A stretch of DNA of 64,000 nucleotides from Nymphaea colorata (lineage: Eukaryota > Streptophyta > Magnoliopsida > Nymphaeales > Nymphaeaceae). A program made the translations under genes and the position numbers. The notes under the pieces are model-generated. The model was not told the DNA's origin, made no database searches, and saw nothing but the letters and a program-made list of their open reading frames with translations. This document shows positions 12,877-24,402 of this stretch, piece after piece (position 1 is the first letter of the stretch; every line of letters begins with the position of its first letter). The DNA lies in assembly GCF_008831285.2 (NCBI RefSeq), contig NC_045145.1:10970802-11034801 (forward strand), written 5' to 3'.

Positions 12877-14750
12877 ATCCCAAATCAATTGTCCCAAAGA
12901 GAGATAAGGCTTTCCAAATTCGTCCAGTTTGCCAAGGAACCAGGTTCCTTCAAAACAGGTTTCCAAAAGATCAATTCTAAGGCAAATCAATTTATCTCTT
13001 CCAAAGTTTCAAAATCATAAAAAAGAAATCTGAAAAACTAGATTTCAAACAATTAAATATGTATTTTTACAAACTGAAAAGAGAGTTTGAATTAATGGGT
13101 CAATCACTTAGGAATAATCCCTAAGCATTCCAAGCTTTTCAAAGTCCTCAGATCTGACTTTGAGTAATACCAATTCCGTGCAAATCAAGTTGATTTTAAC
13201 CAAAATCCCATTAATATTTTGGCTTAAATAAGCTGAAACCAAATTCCCAACTGGCAAGCAAAAGCTCGCCAAACCGGTTGGATTTTTCAAAATCATCATC
13301 AAGACTTGATTCAAGTCAATCCAAAGAGTTCCAACTCTACAATTCGTTTTTTGAAACAAAGATTTCAAGAATCCAAAAAACTCAAAGACTTTGATGTCCA
13401 AAATTAAGTCAAGCCTACCGATTATATGCTAAAACACATTCTTGATTTCAATATTAGGAATGAGTCTATGATCTATCCGACATTCTAATTTCCCAAAATA
13501 GTTGATGTTTCCATGAATGAAATCAAAATTACTATGCATTGGGAGATGGGAGAGTGAAGTGTGAATTTAAGCATGTAGTTTGCATTCACAAAGCACATAT
13601 TCACCAACTATACTTGCACATAATTCACTAATCACCTATACATAAGTAAACCAATTCAGAGTTGCTACCATGACCAAGTCATATTGCAACAAATATTTGG
13701 ATCCCATACATATCTCAAAGAGACAAATGCTCAATTCAATCACAAAGTGATTTCGAAAAAATAATGTTTTCAAATCAAAATTTCATCTCAACTTCTCAAA
13801 ATTTTGGTCTTCCAAATTTAGAAGTTCCAAAATCCATTTCAAATTGGTTTAGAATCTAAACTTTCACCTACTCTCCAAATTGATTTCTAATTCTGAAATT
13901 AAAGCAATAGCCCCGATTTATCTTCAAAATTACCAAAATTCAAAAAAATTTTGATCAAGTCTAAAACTTCAATCAAATTTGCAGACAACTTCAAGTTTCA
14001 GATTATTAAAATCGAATTCCAAATTTCCAATGAAGTTGCAAATAAACTTCAAAATCAAATCCAATTCTTGCACAATCATATAGGACAGTCAGTCAACTAA
14101 CTTGTACAATTTGAAAATGGTTAGACCTTGATCCGATTACCCTTATTAAAGGTGGTGGAAATGGTTGGACCTCATACCAATAGGTGGATCCCTTTCTCAA
14201 AATATTGGGAAATGCAGAGAACAATTTTCAGAAAAAATAAAGGAGCTGCAGGAGCAGCCCTTCCAGTGCTGCTGGATCGCCTTTGGTTGGCAAATGGCAT
14301 GGCCGAACGCAGCGATGGCTCCAGCATTAAGGACAATGAAAAGCAGAGAGGCGACGGCTCCTGGTCTGCACGTCGTTGTGTCGGGATTGCCTGACACAGA
14401 TGTCAGGTATGCTGTCGATGGCTGACCGATGCACACACAGAGAGATCACATGATAGCAACGCTTGTTGTGGGAAAGACCTACCACTGTTTCTCATTGCCT
14501 CTATATCATTGTTTTCATGAGAAGCTTAAGGCGGAGTCAGTTTTTTAGAGACGGGTCAAACCATCCGTGGGTCGGGTCAAGAGAAGCGATGGGTCGAACC
14601 AAAATAAAAAAATTTAATTTTTTACATATAAAATTTTTTTTCTTTCTGGGCTCACCCGGGCCATGGCCCGAGTGGCCCCCCCTCCCTCCGCCCCTACTCC
14701 CGCCCTTCGCATTGCTGACCTGAGTCTTCGCTGTGTAGGGAGGCCGTCAC
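12608..14750. other. Non-coding AT-rich stretch
   Basis: No gene is seen. A TA microsatellite lies at 12,845-12,872. The part from 12.88 to 14.1 kb is rich in CAAATTTCAAAA-like words and resembles the LTR-like DNA of 9.5-10 kb. The GC-richer part at 14,230-14,440 has overlapping short frames on both strands with no recognised domain. At 14,550-14,700 there is GGGTCGGGTC and CCCGGGCCATGGCCCG text that looks like a piece of the GGGCC-rich hAT family described below. Confidence 0.4.
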
Positions 14751-14758
14751 CAGTTGAA

Positions 14759-15098
14759 GGGGTAGGCACCTGGCCGCCCAGTAAGAACCGGCCCCAGATC
14801 GGCCCGATGTTCGAAACATCGGGTTCAGCACTGGGCCCGAGCGGATACTTGAAACTCAGGACTCGATTCGACCCGATTTGGTAAAAATAAAAAAATAAAT
14901 TATAAAATAATTATTTTAAATAATTTTTTAATAATAAACCATTTTTTATTAATAATAAAAAATATTTTTTTAATAGTAACGGGTCAAGTTGAGCTCCATC
15001 CGGCCGACCTAGGCTGGATTTTTTAGGCCCAAACCGAGGCCTATACTTGGTCGGGTATGGGGCCCCCTGCTGGCAGCCCAGCCCAACGCCCACCTCTA
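14759..15098. mobile_element. GGGCC-rich hAT-like element, copy 1
   Basis: The 340-bp element starts GGGGTAGGCACCTGG. Its right end read on the other strand is TAGAGGTGGGCGTTGGGCTG. Flanks are CAGTTGAA (14,751-14,758) and CAGTTGAT (15,099-15,106), an 8-bp duplication with one mismatch. The layout matches the family: GC-rich ends full of GGCCC words and an AT-rich centre (14,880-14,980). The first two bases of the left end appear lost. It has no coding capacity. Confidence 0.7.
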
Positions 15099-15289
15099 CA
15101 GTTGATTTAAGGGTTTGTTCATGTATGCTCTTTTTTGGTCTCCCTCTCCATGAAAATAAAATGGTACTCTTTCTCTCTCTTCTTACACCAAATAAATGTG
15201 GTGCGTGAAAGAAATAAAATGCACACTATCTCTCTCAAACAAATAAAAATTTAGTGGGCTAAGAAAGGGGATGAGCGCAAGGAAAGTTA

Positions 15290-17149
15290 TCCACAACAGA
15301 TTCCACCCTAACCAGCATCGGTTGACGATGTATGAAATTGTTGTAGTGGAACATTTGCACTCTCTTCACCTAAAATTCTTGGAGTATCCTGAGCCTTTGA
15401 ATTGAAGTCTCATATTCTGCCATATTATGACTACAAAAGAAGGTAAGTTGTTTCTGGAGTGATGAGTAGTGCACCATTGTCTATGGTAGTTATGTTCTTA
15501 AAACCATCAAAGAATATATTTCATATTAATGGTTCAATACACAAAACTTGTTCATCAATAATAATATCATCTTCTGCTTTAATCTCTTTGTTAACAAGAA
15601 ATCAGCCAACTGATTCAGTATAGCCTAACCCTTGATGGATTTTTAGGCGATATATTTAAGGTCATACGACATCAATAGTACTTACCATTTAGTAATGCAG
15701 CCACTAAGCAATGGCTGCTCAAGAATGTATCCGAGGGAATTGAGCCTTGACAATATTTTGACCTCATGCGAAAGAAGATAACGTCTCAGCATTTGATACA
15801 TCCATACTAAGGTCAAACAAGTTTTCTTCATCATGTAGTATTTCTTTTTATATTGTACAAATATCTTGCTTACGTAGTAGATGACATGTTCTATTTTGTT
15901 TCCTCCTTTATATTGTGTCAGTTCATTAATTGAAATGTGCAGAAGCAAGGGTTTTGTTAACACCGGTGGTTTCAGAATTGAAGGATTCAACACGTACTTT
16001 TTTATCCTCTCAAAAGAGAGTTAACATTATGGACCACATGCAAATTAGGCATTCTTCTTTGATTGTCTGTTAAAATGTTCACATCTCATGGCATTGGAAA
16101 TGAACCACTTGATTGACTCTACGCACCCTTGTAAACTGTGGAATTCTTTCAAGTTAGTCGGTGTTGACATTTCTATGATAACCTTAGCCTGTGCAAGAGT
16201 CCACCTCAATACCTTTCTCATTGACCAATAATCCTAGCAGTTTGCCAGATTTACTTCCAAAGATGCATTCCTATGAATTGAGGCTTAACTTATAAGGCTG
16301 TAGGTACCTACTTTAGTACATCGATGTGGTCTTATTGATCTCTGGATTTGACCAGGATGCCGCCAACATATGCATCCATGACATCTTATCATGGAATATG
16401 GCCACCATAGCTCTTTGATATATTGCTCATGTGTTTGTCAAACCAAAAGATATGAGTGTATAACAAAAGGCTCCCAGGGTGTAGTGAACAAAATTTTCAA
16501 TTGATCATTGATCGTCAACTTGATCTTGTTATATCCAAAATATCATCCATAAATGAGAACATTGCATACCCTACGATAATGTCAACCAAGAGATCAATAT
16601 TTAGTAGGGGACAATCATCTTTTGAAGTTACCTTATTGAGATCTTTGAAGTCAATGCAGGCTATTACTTTGCCATTTTTTTTTAATATGACTACAATGTC
16701 AGCATGCCAATAAGGATAATCAATTGTTCGGATGAAACTTGCTTTCAACAAATCTTGCATACCCTCCTCAATCTTGTTCTCCAATTGGGGGTCCAGTTTT
16801 TGAAGCTTTAGTGTGACTGGTTTACATTCGGGCTTTAGAATGAGTCGATGTTCTATCAAGTTGTTGTCTAGCCCTAATGTATCTTCATATGTCCAGGCAA
16901 ACAACTCATGTGGTCTTTCAAGAAATGAAAGAGCCTTTCCTTTTTCTGTGGAGCTGAGGCTAGAACTGATATGAAGAATCTTGAGGTCCTCCTCAGCACC
17001 AATGTTGATATCTTCTATTAGGTCAATCACTAATGTGGATGTTTGTTCCTGCTTTTCTACTTGTGTAAGCTCTAGTTTATCTTACAAGGTTGGAGAAAAG
17101 GGGGAACATAAACAAACGATGTTGGCTCCCATCACTAATGTCATTTGGT
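15290..17149 (-). mobile_element. Degenerate Ty3/gypsy pol relic (RT, RNase H, second RNase H-like)
   Basis: Read on the minus strand from 17,030 downward. The RT start shows EEGMQDLLKASFIR, KKNGKVIACIDFKDLNKV and DDCPLLNIDLLVD, then AMFSFMD. It continues in shifted frames at about 16,490-16,190 with TTPWEPFCYTLISFGL, YQRAMVAIFHD and KSGKLLGLLVNEKGIEV. RNase H follows at 15,990-15,685 (VYYVSKIF-like, KKTCLTLVWMYQMLRRYLLS, LSGCITKW). Further down, about 15,600-15,300, NIFFDGF, GALLITPE and a Met-Ala-Glu-Tyr-Glu-like run resemble a second RNase H, a trait of the Tat-type gypsy lineage. The expected YVDD region is broken and many stops are present. The hAT element at 17,150 interrupts it. Confidence 0.75.
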
Positions 17150-18256
17150 TAAGCCTGGGCACCCGGCCGGGCTGCAGCCGGGTACCTGGTACCCGGCCCG
17201 ACTTGGGCATGAGCCCGGGCCGTGAAAAACTGCTAAACGGGCTCACTTTATCGAGTTGGGCTCCTTCGATTGTGTTCGTCGGAGGCTCGATAAGCCCGAC
17301 AATAATTTTAAAAAAATATTTTTTTTTCAAAAAAAAAAAGCTTAGGTCAAGGTTTTCATTTCATACTCGATACTTTCATTCTCTAGTTGTCTGTCGTTCT
17401 CCTCTAGTCTTCCACTCCTCTACGGCTTTGCAAGCAAGACCAGCGAGACTGCCTCCTTCAGTCCTCCCCATCGCCCATTGACCGCTTCCTCTGGTCCTCC
17501 CCGTCGGCCGTCGCCCATCAGCGATTCAGTTGTTTCCTCTAGTCGTCCCTATCGCTGATCGGCTGCCTCTCGTCCCACGAGAGAGGAAACGTTTCTCTCC
17601 CAGTTCTCCCTTCTTATGCTTCTTCATTTCCTGAACGTGATTTTCTGTTCGAATATTTATGATTGTCTCTGTTGTTGTTGAGTGTGAAAGCTAGAAATGG
17701 TCGAATAATTAGAGCATTGAATTAGTCAGGGTTTTGCTTTTTGGATGGTGATGGCGAATGATTTTCCTTCTTATTCGCCTTCATAACATCATTTTTGGCT
17801 GTTGAACAATTTTTTTGCACGCAAGATGTTCAATGAATCAATATGACATTCTAATTGTTTCGTGGTTGTTAGTTGTTTCCTTAATTTAATAAGGCAGACT
17901 GTTCACAAAAGTTGTACAAAGAATGTTTATCCATGTCTGACATGCATTTGTGTCTGTGTAACAGGTTAGAACTTCGAATGCAACAGGGCTCAGGTTGCTC
18001 ACAAGAAATATCACCATGTAAAAGAAGTCCGTCCAAAAGAAGGCCGGCCAGGCTCGGCCGGCCCATTAATAATCGGGTCGGGCTGGGCCGGGCCTCGGGC
18101 ATAAGATCAAGCCCGAGGCCCGATTAGCTAAAGGCCCGGCCCTGCCTAATTGTTAACGGGCTGGGTATCAGGCTGGCCCAATAAAGTAATCAGGCTTAAA
18201 AATAGTTTTTTTTTATTGGGCCGGGCTAGCCCGGCCCGGCCCGATGCCCAGCCTTA
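17150..18256. mobile_element. GGGCC-rich hAT-like element, copy 2 (1.1 kb, with gene-like filler)
   Basis: The left end is TAAGCCTGGGCACCCGG. The right end read in reverse is TAAGGCTGGGCATCGGG. Target duplications are CATTTGGT (17,142-17,149) and CATCTGGT (18,257-18,264). The interior from 17,340 to 18,020 is unlike other copies. It holds a pyrimidine-rich stretch with repeated CCTCTAGTC(G/C)TCCC phrases, then TG-rich sequence resembling a plant 5' leader and intron. This could be a captured host fragment. No transposase is encoded. It sits inside the reverse-strand gypsy relic, so it is the younger insertion. Confidence 0.8.
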
Positions 18257-18440
18257 CATCTGGTTCAACTCAAAATGATCTTGGTTTACCAATAAGATTT
18301 TTTTTTTTTAATGTGAGAAAAAATTGGGAGCCCACATTGGTACAAGGGCCCACCCATCTGTACGAGGCTTAGTCTTTCCAATGTCTTTAACGGGGTAACT
18401 AAGCCAAGGGACATGTTCATCCTCAGTGTATTTCTGTATT
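18257..18440 (-). mobile_element. Probable continuation of the split gypsy relic
   Basis: On the minus strand at 18,430-18,328 an open stretch reads KYTEDEHVPWLSYPVKDIG followed by a Lys/Arg/Pro-rich segment and WALVPMWAPNFFSH. It lies directly across the hAT element from the RT relic and has the same orientation. I infer that it belongs to the same retroelement (between protease and RT). The domain is not recognised with certainty. Confidence 0.35.
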
Positions 18441-20225
18441 TACTTAAGCATTATCCTTAACATATATGTGGTGCGGTGCAACCGTATGGTAAAGATTTTA
18501 AAGTGTTTTATAAACTTAAAACAATAAGAAAGTACATCATAAACCCTTAGAAAAAGACAAGTTCTAGAATCTATTTGATAAATAACAAGAGGAATGTTTA
18601 GGATGAAATAATTTTGGCTTAATAAGCCATTTTGGTGTGGGAAAAACCTTTTAAAAGTAAAAGCTTAAATTTTTTATCTTTGAAAATAAGGAAAAGTGGA
18701 TTTGTTTTTTGAAAAACTCTTTCCAAATAGGCAATTGATTTGATTGGCTAGTGTTTCCATTTGAATCTTAAGTAGGTTCCAAATTTTGTTCTAAATAAGT
18801 TATTAGCTAGCTAAAGCTTCAATCTCATTTTACTTAAGCTCCTTGGAAAACCACTTGTAAGCATTTGGGATCTTGCAAGTGATTATGTATAATTTTTAAA
18901 TTCTATATACTTAAAAATGGATCATTTATTCCTATCACAACATTTATCTAACGGCATTTCTAGCATCACTTGTAATTAGATTTTTGTTTATAAAACCTTC
19001 TTAGCATAAAACTCTTCAAGAAAAAAAGTTTTTTCAAAATAGATTGGAATCGTTGGCCATCAAGCATAGCTACAATAATGGACACATTACTTTGGTTTTA
19101 GCGTTGATGAAATTGGCAGATTACAGGTCAAGAAAAATAGGAATTTAAAATCGGGACTTTAAGAGAAAGATTAATAAGTGGAAAAATTAAAAGGAGTGAT
19201 TAAAAAGATAAAGGTAAAGAAATTTTAAAAGAGAGAAATAACAAGAAAGGTGATTTAAAAGAGAGAGAGTGTGCGAGAGAGGTAGATGCCAAAGAATAGA
19301 GAGAGATTTAGAAGAAAGATAGAAAGAGATTTAAAAGAGAGAGAAATGAGAGAGAGAAAGACTAATAAATTAGAGATGTTAAGAGAAAAAAAAGAAATTT
19401 GAAGATAGAAGAAACCAAAAAGAGAAAAGAGAGAAATTAATACGGGGGGGGGAGAGAGAGAGAGAGAGTAATAACGGAGATATCCTTCATTTTGATAGAA
19501 ATTAAAATTATAAGCTCACGAAATAATTTAGAAATTACAGACTTCATCACTTTTTGTATAGATCAGATAGGAACATGGGTTCATCGTAGAGGCAACGTCT
19601 CCACGGCCTCTTTAGGATATTATTTTAAAATATTTTTGAAATCGGCAAAGGAAATCTAAGGAATATATATACAGAATTATATGTATATATGTATATGAAA
19701 TATCTCATTTAATCTATTGATTTGCAAAAAAAAAAAAAAAAGTTTCACCCACCATTGGGGATGAGAGGAAGCCAAACTATGAAGGTGAATAACCTATTTC
19801 AAAAAGAGGTTGATGAAGAAAGCACTTATTGTGTTCTTCTCACATAAAAAAGGCACCTCTCTATGAAAATCACTGTTCAAGAACCACTAAAGAGATGGTC
19901 AGTTGGTGGTTTATTGAAGAAAAGAGGATTAGAAGGTGGCTAAAGAAGCAGTTCATGATGAATGGTAGAGATGATGCCAAGATGCATATTAACATATACA
20001 CGTTAGTAGAGTTTTCTCCCCCATGGACTACCTCCAACCTCAAAAATCAATATTAAAGAAATTTCATTCCCAAACTCTCATCATATGCATTCATTCATTC
20101 TAGAACCGAAAATCAGCCATCTATACATGCACAACATCTATCTTGTAGAAACATAAGTGAAACAAGCATTTTAGGAGACACAAAAAGAAAGAAACATGTA
20201 TGGTTCCCATCGAGATTGACAAAAA
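18441..20225. other. Non-coding stretch with a purine-rich tract
   Basis: No gene is seen. From about 19,120 to 19,470 the plus strand is almost all A and G, built on AGAGAGAAA words and ending in a GA dinucleotide run (19,450-19,467). The rest is AT-rich. The short frame at 19,829-20,056 has no recognised domain. Confidence 0.5.
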
Positions 20226-20233
20226 GAATGAGG

Positions 20234-21001
20234 TAAGGCTGGGCGTCGGGCTGGGCCGCCGCCGGGCCACCGCCGGGCTGGGTTTGGGCCGGGAAAATCC
20301 CGGGCCGGGCCGGGCCCGGGCGGTCGGGCGGCCCGGCCAGCCCGACTCCAGCCCTCGAGCGGTCGGGCGGCCTCCGCCCTGAGCCCTCGGCTCGCTCGGT
20401 CGCTCCCGTGACCCTCCCTCTCTCTTCCCGTCTGCCTCTCCATCTCCCTCCCGCCATCTCCCTTTCCCTTCCGTCTCCCTCTCCTTCTCCCTCCCGCCGT
20501 CTTCCTTTCCCTTCCCTCCCTCTCCTTTTCCCTTCCATCTCCCTCTGCTCCCTTCCGTCTCCCTCCCGTCTCCCTCTCCCGTTTCCCTCTCCGCCTCCCT
20601 TTTCTCCCTCTCCCTCTCCCCCTCCGTCCACCGCAGCCCCGCAGCTCCCCTCCCTCTCCGCCGCGATGGCCGGCCGTCTTGGGGGCATCCGCCGGCGGCC
20701 ACCCACGAAGTTGGGTGGCCTGCCGGTGAAAAACTACCGCCCGCCTGCCGTTCGGCAGGCGAGCGGTGAAGGGCCTGGACGAGACACTCGACCGCTCGGG
20801 TGGTCGAGCGCAGGTCGGGTCCGGAGCGCAAGTCGGGTCCACCAAACGGGCCGGGCCAGGCCGGGCCTGATTTCTGTGGACCAGGGCCGGGCCGGGCCTG
20901 ATTTCTGTGGACTAGGCCCGGTACCCGGCCCGGCCCGGCAATATATCGGGCCGGGCCGGGTTTTAGAGGGCCGAGCCAGCCCAGCCCGATACCCACCCCT
21001 A
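20234..21001. mobile_element. GGGCC-rich hAT-like element, copy 3 (768 bp, GC-rich core)
   Basis: The left end is TAAGGCTGGGCGTCGGGC and the right end in reverse is TAGGGGTGGGTATCGGGC. Both sides carry a perfect 8-bp duplication, GAATGAGG (20,226-20,233 and 21,002-21,009), so this is probably the youngest copy. Unlike the AT-rich centres of other copies, its core is GC-rich: a pyrimidine run of CCCTCTCC/CCCGTCTCC words at 20,405-20,640, then a segment with GATGGCCGGCCG. Frames of 200-290 codons on both strands are by-products of this composition and have no domain. Confidence 0.88.
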
Positions 21002-21274
21002 GAATGAGGGTCTAGGAAGGAGAGAGGCTTGCACAACTCCAAAATCCCCATTTGAATGCTGCAAGGGTTCCTCAATAGTTAGCACACACTCAAGGATGAA
21101 AATCCAGGTGTATTCATGTAGAGAAATAAAGCTAAAAATAAAAAATTTTGAATTTATTTTTTTTTTTAATTTTCAACAGTTATTATGAATTTCTCAACCT
21201 TTTCAATTTTTTTTCAGTACTTTTTTTAGGCTTTGACCCATGGTATTGGCCCCTATCCCTACCAAGTCCCTTTA

Positions 21275-24200
21275 GAGGTCGTTTGATTGTTGTCCATTGA
21301 GACAGGACAGACAGGACGTCCTGTCCATTACATTACTGTCATGTTCTCATGGACAACGATGTTTCTTGTCCGCCGTTTGATAATTTTAAGAACAGAACAC
21401 TATGATCCTTTTGTCCACCGTTTGTTTTGTATATGTCCGTTCTGTCTGTTCTGTCCGTCCTGTCTAAGGTTTGTTTCTGTTTTGTCTGATTTATCCGTTC
21501 TGTCTGATGTTTGTGTCTTTCATGGTCTCTGTTCAAAGTGTCTGTTCTATCAAGTGTTTGTGCCTTCCATGATCAGTTTTATCTTTTATATTTGTTCTAT
21601 CCGCTATATGAAATTATATCAATATCAAATTAGGTGCATCCAAAAAACACCAAGTCGAACCCCACAAGAAAGAACACATTCAACTAGCAAGTTTTTTTTT
21701 TCCTTTTTTTGTGAAAAGTTGGAAACGGAAGGACACAAAATCTTTGTTTTTTAATCACCATAAAAAGATATTTTATGAGCACTTCCTTAGTTGGAATCAA
21801 TTGGACTATGAAAATAACCACCTTACTTGTTCCATATGTCATGAATATTTATATCTACATGTTCTAAGCAATACACCGACAATCTCAAGTTAGATTGATT
21901 ATGTCAAAATAGTCTTTCAAGTTGCAAGAAGATTATAATTTGAGGTAACAACGTCTAAGCCTCAAGTTTTGTACATGAGTCCATAGAGCCAACTTTACCA
22001 TGTTCTTCAACTTTGGATCTTATTACATACAAACTAACAAGTGGAAAGAAAAGAAAACATGCCACAAAGATCGCACTATTCATTTTTTACGGAACGAAAC
22101 AAGCAACACACTGCCCTTATTTATCCAGCCTATGAAATTTCCTCAATATTCACACTACAAAGAGCTAAAAGTTCGGCACTAGACGACCAGGCCAGGCAGC
22201 CATGGGTGCTCACACCTCTACCGTCCATCCATTTCGATTTGGAAGGAACCATTATATGGTCAGCTTCTGTCAAGAGCGGCAGCGACTCTGCCTTCAATCT
22301 TTACAGGCTTTGAATAGTATTTGTCGATAACATTTATAAATTCATGTTGCTCGCTGCATCTGCTCTGTTTCTAACTGTAATACAAGTGAAAGAAAGAAAA
22401 ATAAAAAAGGAAAAACAATTGACATTTGTCAACACTCTTTGGACACACCCCTTTCACACCCCTTTCACTTTTTGCAGAAGCTCCACTGGAATTCCATGGT
22501 TCACTAACTACAACAAGTGCAAAGCCACAATCAAGTTTTTTTTTCTGCAGCACAAAATAATTATTAAACACATATCAACTCGATGCTCTATGATCGAGCA
22601 ACGACAAATGGCCTATCAACATGGGAATTCAAACTTGAAACAAAGCCTACATAAGCGTATCAATGGCTACAAGAGAAGTCTGCACTCATAAAAGAACATC
22701 AAGAGAGCAGGATGTAGTCTTAATTTCCACATATAGGAAGATTGAAATATATTAAAAGCAAAAAAAAATTGGCATTAAAAGTATCAAAAACTGTTGCTAA
22801 AAGAATATAAATCATCAGTGCATTTCAGTAACAGAGTTTTAATCCTTTACCATATAACAACATCCAGCAACCAACAAATTAGAATATATATATCACAATA
22901 GCAAGGTTTAAGGGTTTCTTTCCGAGTGAAAATGAAAAATAGTGAGAAGCACAACTTGCTTAAAGCATAAATAAAGGTTCGTATGCTTGGGAACCAAAGC
23001 TGAATCATATAATAATTGATAAAATTTATAGAAAAAGGGTGCTCCACCAAGATCTGTTCATAGGTATCTACTTTCTTTAGGAAAGAGAGTAACCACCGTA
23101 GGATTGGAGAATAAACGACTGCAGCTACCCACATTTACTGTGCCCCTCCTCATCCTTTCATCATGTAGTTGTCGAAGATCCCTGTTTCTAGAAAACCTCA
23201 ACCAAGATGATTTCATGATCACTTTTGTTATTTCCATTACAAAAAAAAAGTATGAAAATCAGGTGATTCTTTCCACACCTTTTGGAAGATTGAAGGTCCG
23301 CATGAGCTGCAAAAAGCTTCAAGTGTATTTCTGCTCTGTTGAAGATCCTGTGTGCATTTACTCTCTAGCTTCTCAAGCTATGGTTTTGGTTAGATAACAT
23401 GTTCCAATTTTTTTTTTGTCGCAAACAGGAGGTGGCAAAATGATTGAGAAGGAACATACCAAATTTGTTGACAACTGTCAAATGTGGACCGGATGAACTA
23501 AAATACAAATGTAAGTCATTTAAGAATTTCAGCAAACACTTCATCTGCGGCTAATGAATTTACAAAGTAACATCAGACAGAAAAACCTAACAAGAACATT
23601 GCTCTGCTAGTCATATTTTTGGTAACAGTACAGAGAGGATGCCCTTAAAAATTGCTTGGCCTTGTAGGCTCGTAAGAAAGAGCGCGAAGGGAAAAAAAAT
23701 ATAAGCACACAAATATGTTTTTCAATGGCGTTTCAAGGATGCCATAAAAATTTCACAATTTCAATGGCATGGATAGATGCAGGAAGGAAGGGAGAGAGAC
23801 AACGAGAGAAAGAAAGAGAAAAGGACCCCAAATCGACGTAAAGGAGCAAGAACCCTAGTTACTGCAAATCAGGGACAAATAGAGGGAAGGAGCGAGAGAG
23901 AAAACAAGAGAAAGAGAGAAAAATGAAAACCATACCTCACCTGAAAAAAGTTATTCATGGCAATGGAGCTCCTTGCACCAGTGAAGGTGATCGCACGAGA
24001 TGGAATGGAGGAAGCAAAACCGTCGGTTGATGGAATGGACGAAGGGACCAACAGAGAGAGCAAATGAGCTTAGAGAAGTGGGCCAGAAGGAGAGTAAAAA
24101 GAGAGAAGGGGGAGAAATGGAGGAGAACGAGAGAAGGAGAAAGCGGGAGGAGAACGCGAAGAGGAGAAGAGAAACAGCTGAGTTCGACTCGAAGACAAGT

Positions 24201-24399
24201 CGGGGGTGAGAGACGAGTGTCTTGTTCCGTGCTGTTCCGAGGGTTATCTCGGAACAGCCTGGACTAGGAGAGCAATTTATACCCCTGTTCCGTTGTTCAT
24301 CGTGTCCGTCCTGTACCACGGACGGCGTTTGATGGAAAAATTCATTAAACTGGACACGCCTGTTCTGTTCCGCGTGTCCTGTAACCATCAAACGACCTC
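21275..24399. mobile_element. 3.1-kb element with Harbinger-type ends and TTA duplication
   Basis: The left end reads GAGGTCGTTTGATTGTT; the right end in reverse reads GAGGTCGTTTGATGGTTA. Both are flanked by TTA (21,272-21,274 and 24,400-24,402), the 3-bp target duplication typical of PIF/Harbinger. Subterminal regions are packed with TGTCC/GGACA words, including a palindromic AGGACGTCCT at 21,316-21,325, plausible transposase-binding repeats. No DDE transposase or Myb-like protein was found. The interior is AT-rich, with a purine-rich segment at 23,780-24,180 (a pyrimidine-rich leader if read on the minus strand). It is non-autonomous, or a much decayed parent. Confidence 0.78.
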
Positions 24400-24402
24400 T
24401 TA

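Noticed and set aside
20113-21007. Open frames of about 200-290 codons on both strands (Gly/Arg- or Pro/Ser-rich)
   Set aside because: They arise from the GC-rich and pyrimidine-run composition of the hAT-like element. No domain, start context or splice structure supports a gene.
22847-23134. 95-codon minus-strand frame as a transposase fragment in the Harbinger-like element
   Set aside because: No DDE-type or Myb-like motif; hydrophobic AT-driven composition.
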